DNA from: Heligmosomoides polygyrus polygyrus
Lineage: Eukaryota; Nematoda; Chromadorea; Rhabditida; Heligmosomidae
Length of the DNA stretch: 64,000 nucleotides
NCBI GenBank assembly: GCA_947396885.1
Contig: OX377201.1
Location: 21,801,923-21,865,922 of the forward strand
Reading direction: 5' to 3'
A model generated the notes under the pieces. That model had not been told where the DNA came from and searched no databases. It saw only the letters and a program-made list of their open reading frames with translations. Made by a program: the position numbers and the translations under genes. Below are positions 62,650 through 64,000 of this stretch, in pieces. Each line of letters opens with the position of its first letter. The first letter of the stretch is position 1.

Positions 62650-64000
62650 ATGGATCCCCAGCTAGTCATGTCCATGTTCAAGGAGCTCATGGAGGAGCAA
62701 AGAAAAATTGCTGAGAAGCAGCAAAAGGACATGTTGGACATGGTGCTCAGGCACGTGAGAGGAGCAGATGTGTTGAGCACGACTGGTGAAGCCATGTCGG
62801 TGCCAAATGCAATGGCTGCATTGAGTAATCGGATCGACAGGTTCGTGTTCGATCCTGATGTGGACTCATGCTTCTCGAAGTGGTACTTAAGGTACAGAGC
62901 AGTGTTTGTAGACGATGGAAAGCAGCTACCAGAGAGTGCGAGAGTGAGGCTTCTGTGTGAGAAACTTGATGCTGCATCCCTCGAGAAGTACCAGAGGCAG
63001 GTTTTGCCTAAAGAAGTCTCGGAAATCGGTTTCGAGGAAACCGTGAACACGCTGAAACAGCTGTTTGATGTGAAGACTTCAGAGTTCACGACCAGATACC
63101 AGTGTTTGAAGCTGGAAAAGAAAGAGTGCGAGGATTACCTCACGTATACTGGTCGTGTGAACGAAATGTGTGAGAAAGCGAAAATCCATGAGCTGGATTC
63201 GGACGGAATTAAGTGCCTTCTATGGATTTTTGGACTGAAGTCTCCAATGGAAGCCGAGATAAGGCAGAGACTCATTGCAGTCTTAGACAGGGAGTACAAG
63301 GCTGAAAGGAAAATGTCCCTGCAGGAATTGCATATGGAGTGTGAGAACTTCTTGAGTCTAAAGAGGGACAGTGAAACAATCGCTGGCAATGTGAAGGCTG
63401 TTGATATGGTAGCCAAGGAAGGGAAGAAAGCAATTCAGTGTTGGAATTGCGAAGGGAACCACTACGCCAGGGCATGTAAAGCGAAGTTGTGGTTCTGCAA
63501 GAACTGCAAGAAGACAGGGCACAAGGAGAAATTCTGCGATGTCGCGCAGCTGCGGAAAGATGCCGAGCTGAAGAGAACGGGACGGAGAAGCCGTCGTGGT
63601 AGCGACAACAGTAAAGCAGTAAAGCAGAATTCAGAACGACACGCGCGCACAGTCAAGATTTCGAGTGCGGCAGCTAGAGTGAATTCCACACGCGTGTATG
63701 TGGAAGCAGTCGTCAACGGTCACCCTGTAGAGTTCTTGCTCGACACTGGTTCGGATATAACGTTGATAAATGAGGGTGTTTTGAGGAAGATGGGCACTCC
63801 AACGCTCGAGAAAACGAACCTAGTGGTGAAGAATGCCAGTGGAACTCCAATGACGATTCGGGGAAAGCTGAGGTGCGAGTTCGAGATTAAGGGTGCGGTA
63901 TCAGAAGGATACGCCTATATGACACCTTACAACTCGCTAATGGGCCTCGAGTGGATTGAGAAGAATGAAGAAATGTCACATCATATGAGGATGATGGTGA
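62650..64000 (+). CDS. LTR retrotransposon gag-protease polyprotein (partial)
   Basis: An open frame of 450 codons starts at ATG 62650 (MDPQLVMSMFKELM) and is still open at the window edge. The N-terminus is helical and Gln/Lys-rich (EEQRKIAEKQQKDMLDM). A gag capsid-like region follows (FDPDVDSCFSKWYLRYRAVF, LTYTGRVNEMCEKAK). Two zinc knuckles come next, CWNCEGNHYARAC and CKNCKKTGHKEKFC, then an aspartic protease with FLLDTGSDITLIN and the flap-side KNASGTPM. RT and integrase would lie to the right. The two-knuckle layout and protease resemble nematode Ty3/Gypsy elements; the clade cannot be fixed without the RT. Confidence 0.92.
   Translation, partial: MDPQLVMSMFKELMEEQRKIAEKQQKDMLDMVLRHVRGADVLSTTGEAMSVPNAMAALSNRIDRFVFDPDVDSCFSKWYLRYRAVFVDDGKQLPESARVRLLCEKLDAASLEKYQRQVLPKEVSEIGFEETVNTLKQLFDVKTSEFTTRYQCLKLEKKECEDYLTYTGRVNEMCEKAKIHELDSDGIKCLLWIFGLKSPMEAEIRQRLIAVLDREYKAERKMSLQELHMECENFLSLKRDSETIAGNVKAVDMVAKEGKKAIQCWNCEGNHYARACKAKLWFCKNCKKTGHKEKFCDVAQLRKDAELKRTGRRSRRGSDNSKAVKQNSERHARTVKISSAAARVNSTRVYVEAVVNGHPVEFLLDTGSDITLINEGVLRKMGTPTLEKTNLVVKNASGTPMTIRGKLRCEFEIKGAVSEGYAYMTPYNSLMGLEWIEKNEEMSHHMRMMV

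Noticed and set aside
62622..63089. Minus-strand 155-codon frame
   Set aside because: It is the antisense shadow of the gag frame at 62650-64000.

Overview
This window is nuclear DNA of a nematode, most likely a strongylid/hookworm-type parasite. That is inferred from the gene content: introns with TTTTCAG or TTTCAG acceptors, two serpentine chemoreceptor genes of nematode-specific families (Srg/Srv-like and Srx-like), a UDP-glucuronosyltransferase first exon, an intact RTE-clade retroposon and many tRNA-derived SINEs. There are no operons, ribosome-binding sites, CRISPR arrays or other bacterial features. Host coding sequence is sparse; transposons, foldback elements, SINEs and satellites make up most of the identifiable sequence.

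Layout. 0-5 kb: a 3' fragment of an RTE-like element at the left edge, then the first two exons of a minus-strand UGT gene (2272-1973) whose remainder is not visible. 5-15 kb: an RTE reverse-transcriptase remnant, three copies of a composite repeat with poly-C tracts, a 53-bp minisatellite, SINEs, and a TIR element with a perfect 22-bp hairpin. 15.2-23 kb: a plus-strand Srx-like receptor gene whose introns hold a composite repeat, a BEL/Pao remnant, a Mutator-like foldback element and a mariner remnant. 24.7-42.5 kb: a minus-strand Srg-like receptor gene in which seven exons fit together in phase to give about 330 residues. Its first intron (about 11.5 kb) contains a mariner element (32381-41337) into which a complete Ty3/Gypsy LTR retrotransposon (32652-40349) inserted. 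Its second intron holds three foldback elements, SINEs and a scrap of receptor sequence.

42.6-53 kb: SINE copies, a 1.06-kb GC-rich TIR element, and an inverted duplication of an RTE endonuclease segment around a split SINE. 53.03-56.18 kb: a full-length RTE retroposon flanked by a 17-bp target-site duplication. 57-60.4 kb: tandem tRNA-like repeats and two large palindromic elements, one of which has acquired a 326-bp MITE and a 430-bp coding-like segment. 61.2-64 kb: a CR1-like LINE remnant cut by a second LTR retrotransposon, whose gag-protease frame runs off the right edge.

How it fits together: the two receptor genes converge (stops at 22963 and 24681) and appear to have kept their exons while transposons filled the introns. 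RTE and CR1 reverse transcriptases are plausible sources of the machinery that mobilised the SINEs. The most unusual objects are the Gypsy integrase ORF with a roughly 400-residue unrecognised C-terminal extension, the in-frame TGA dividing its pol, the SINE insertion carrying a tRNA-Asp 5' half, and the tRNA-containing palindromes at 57-60 kb.
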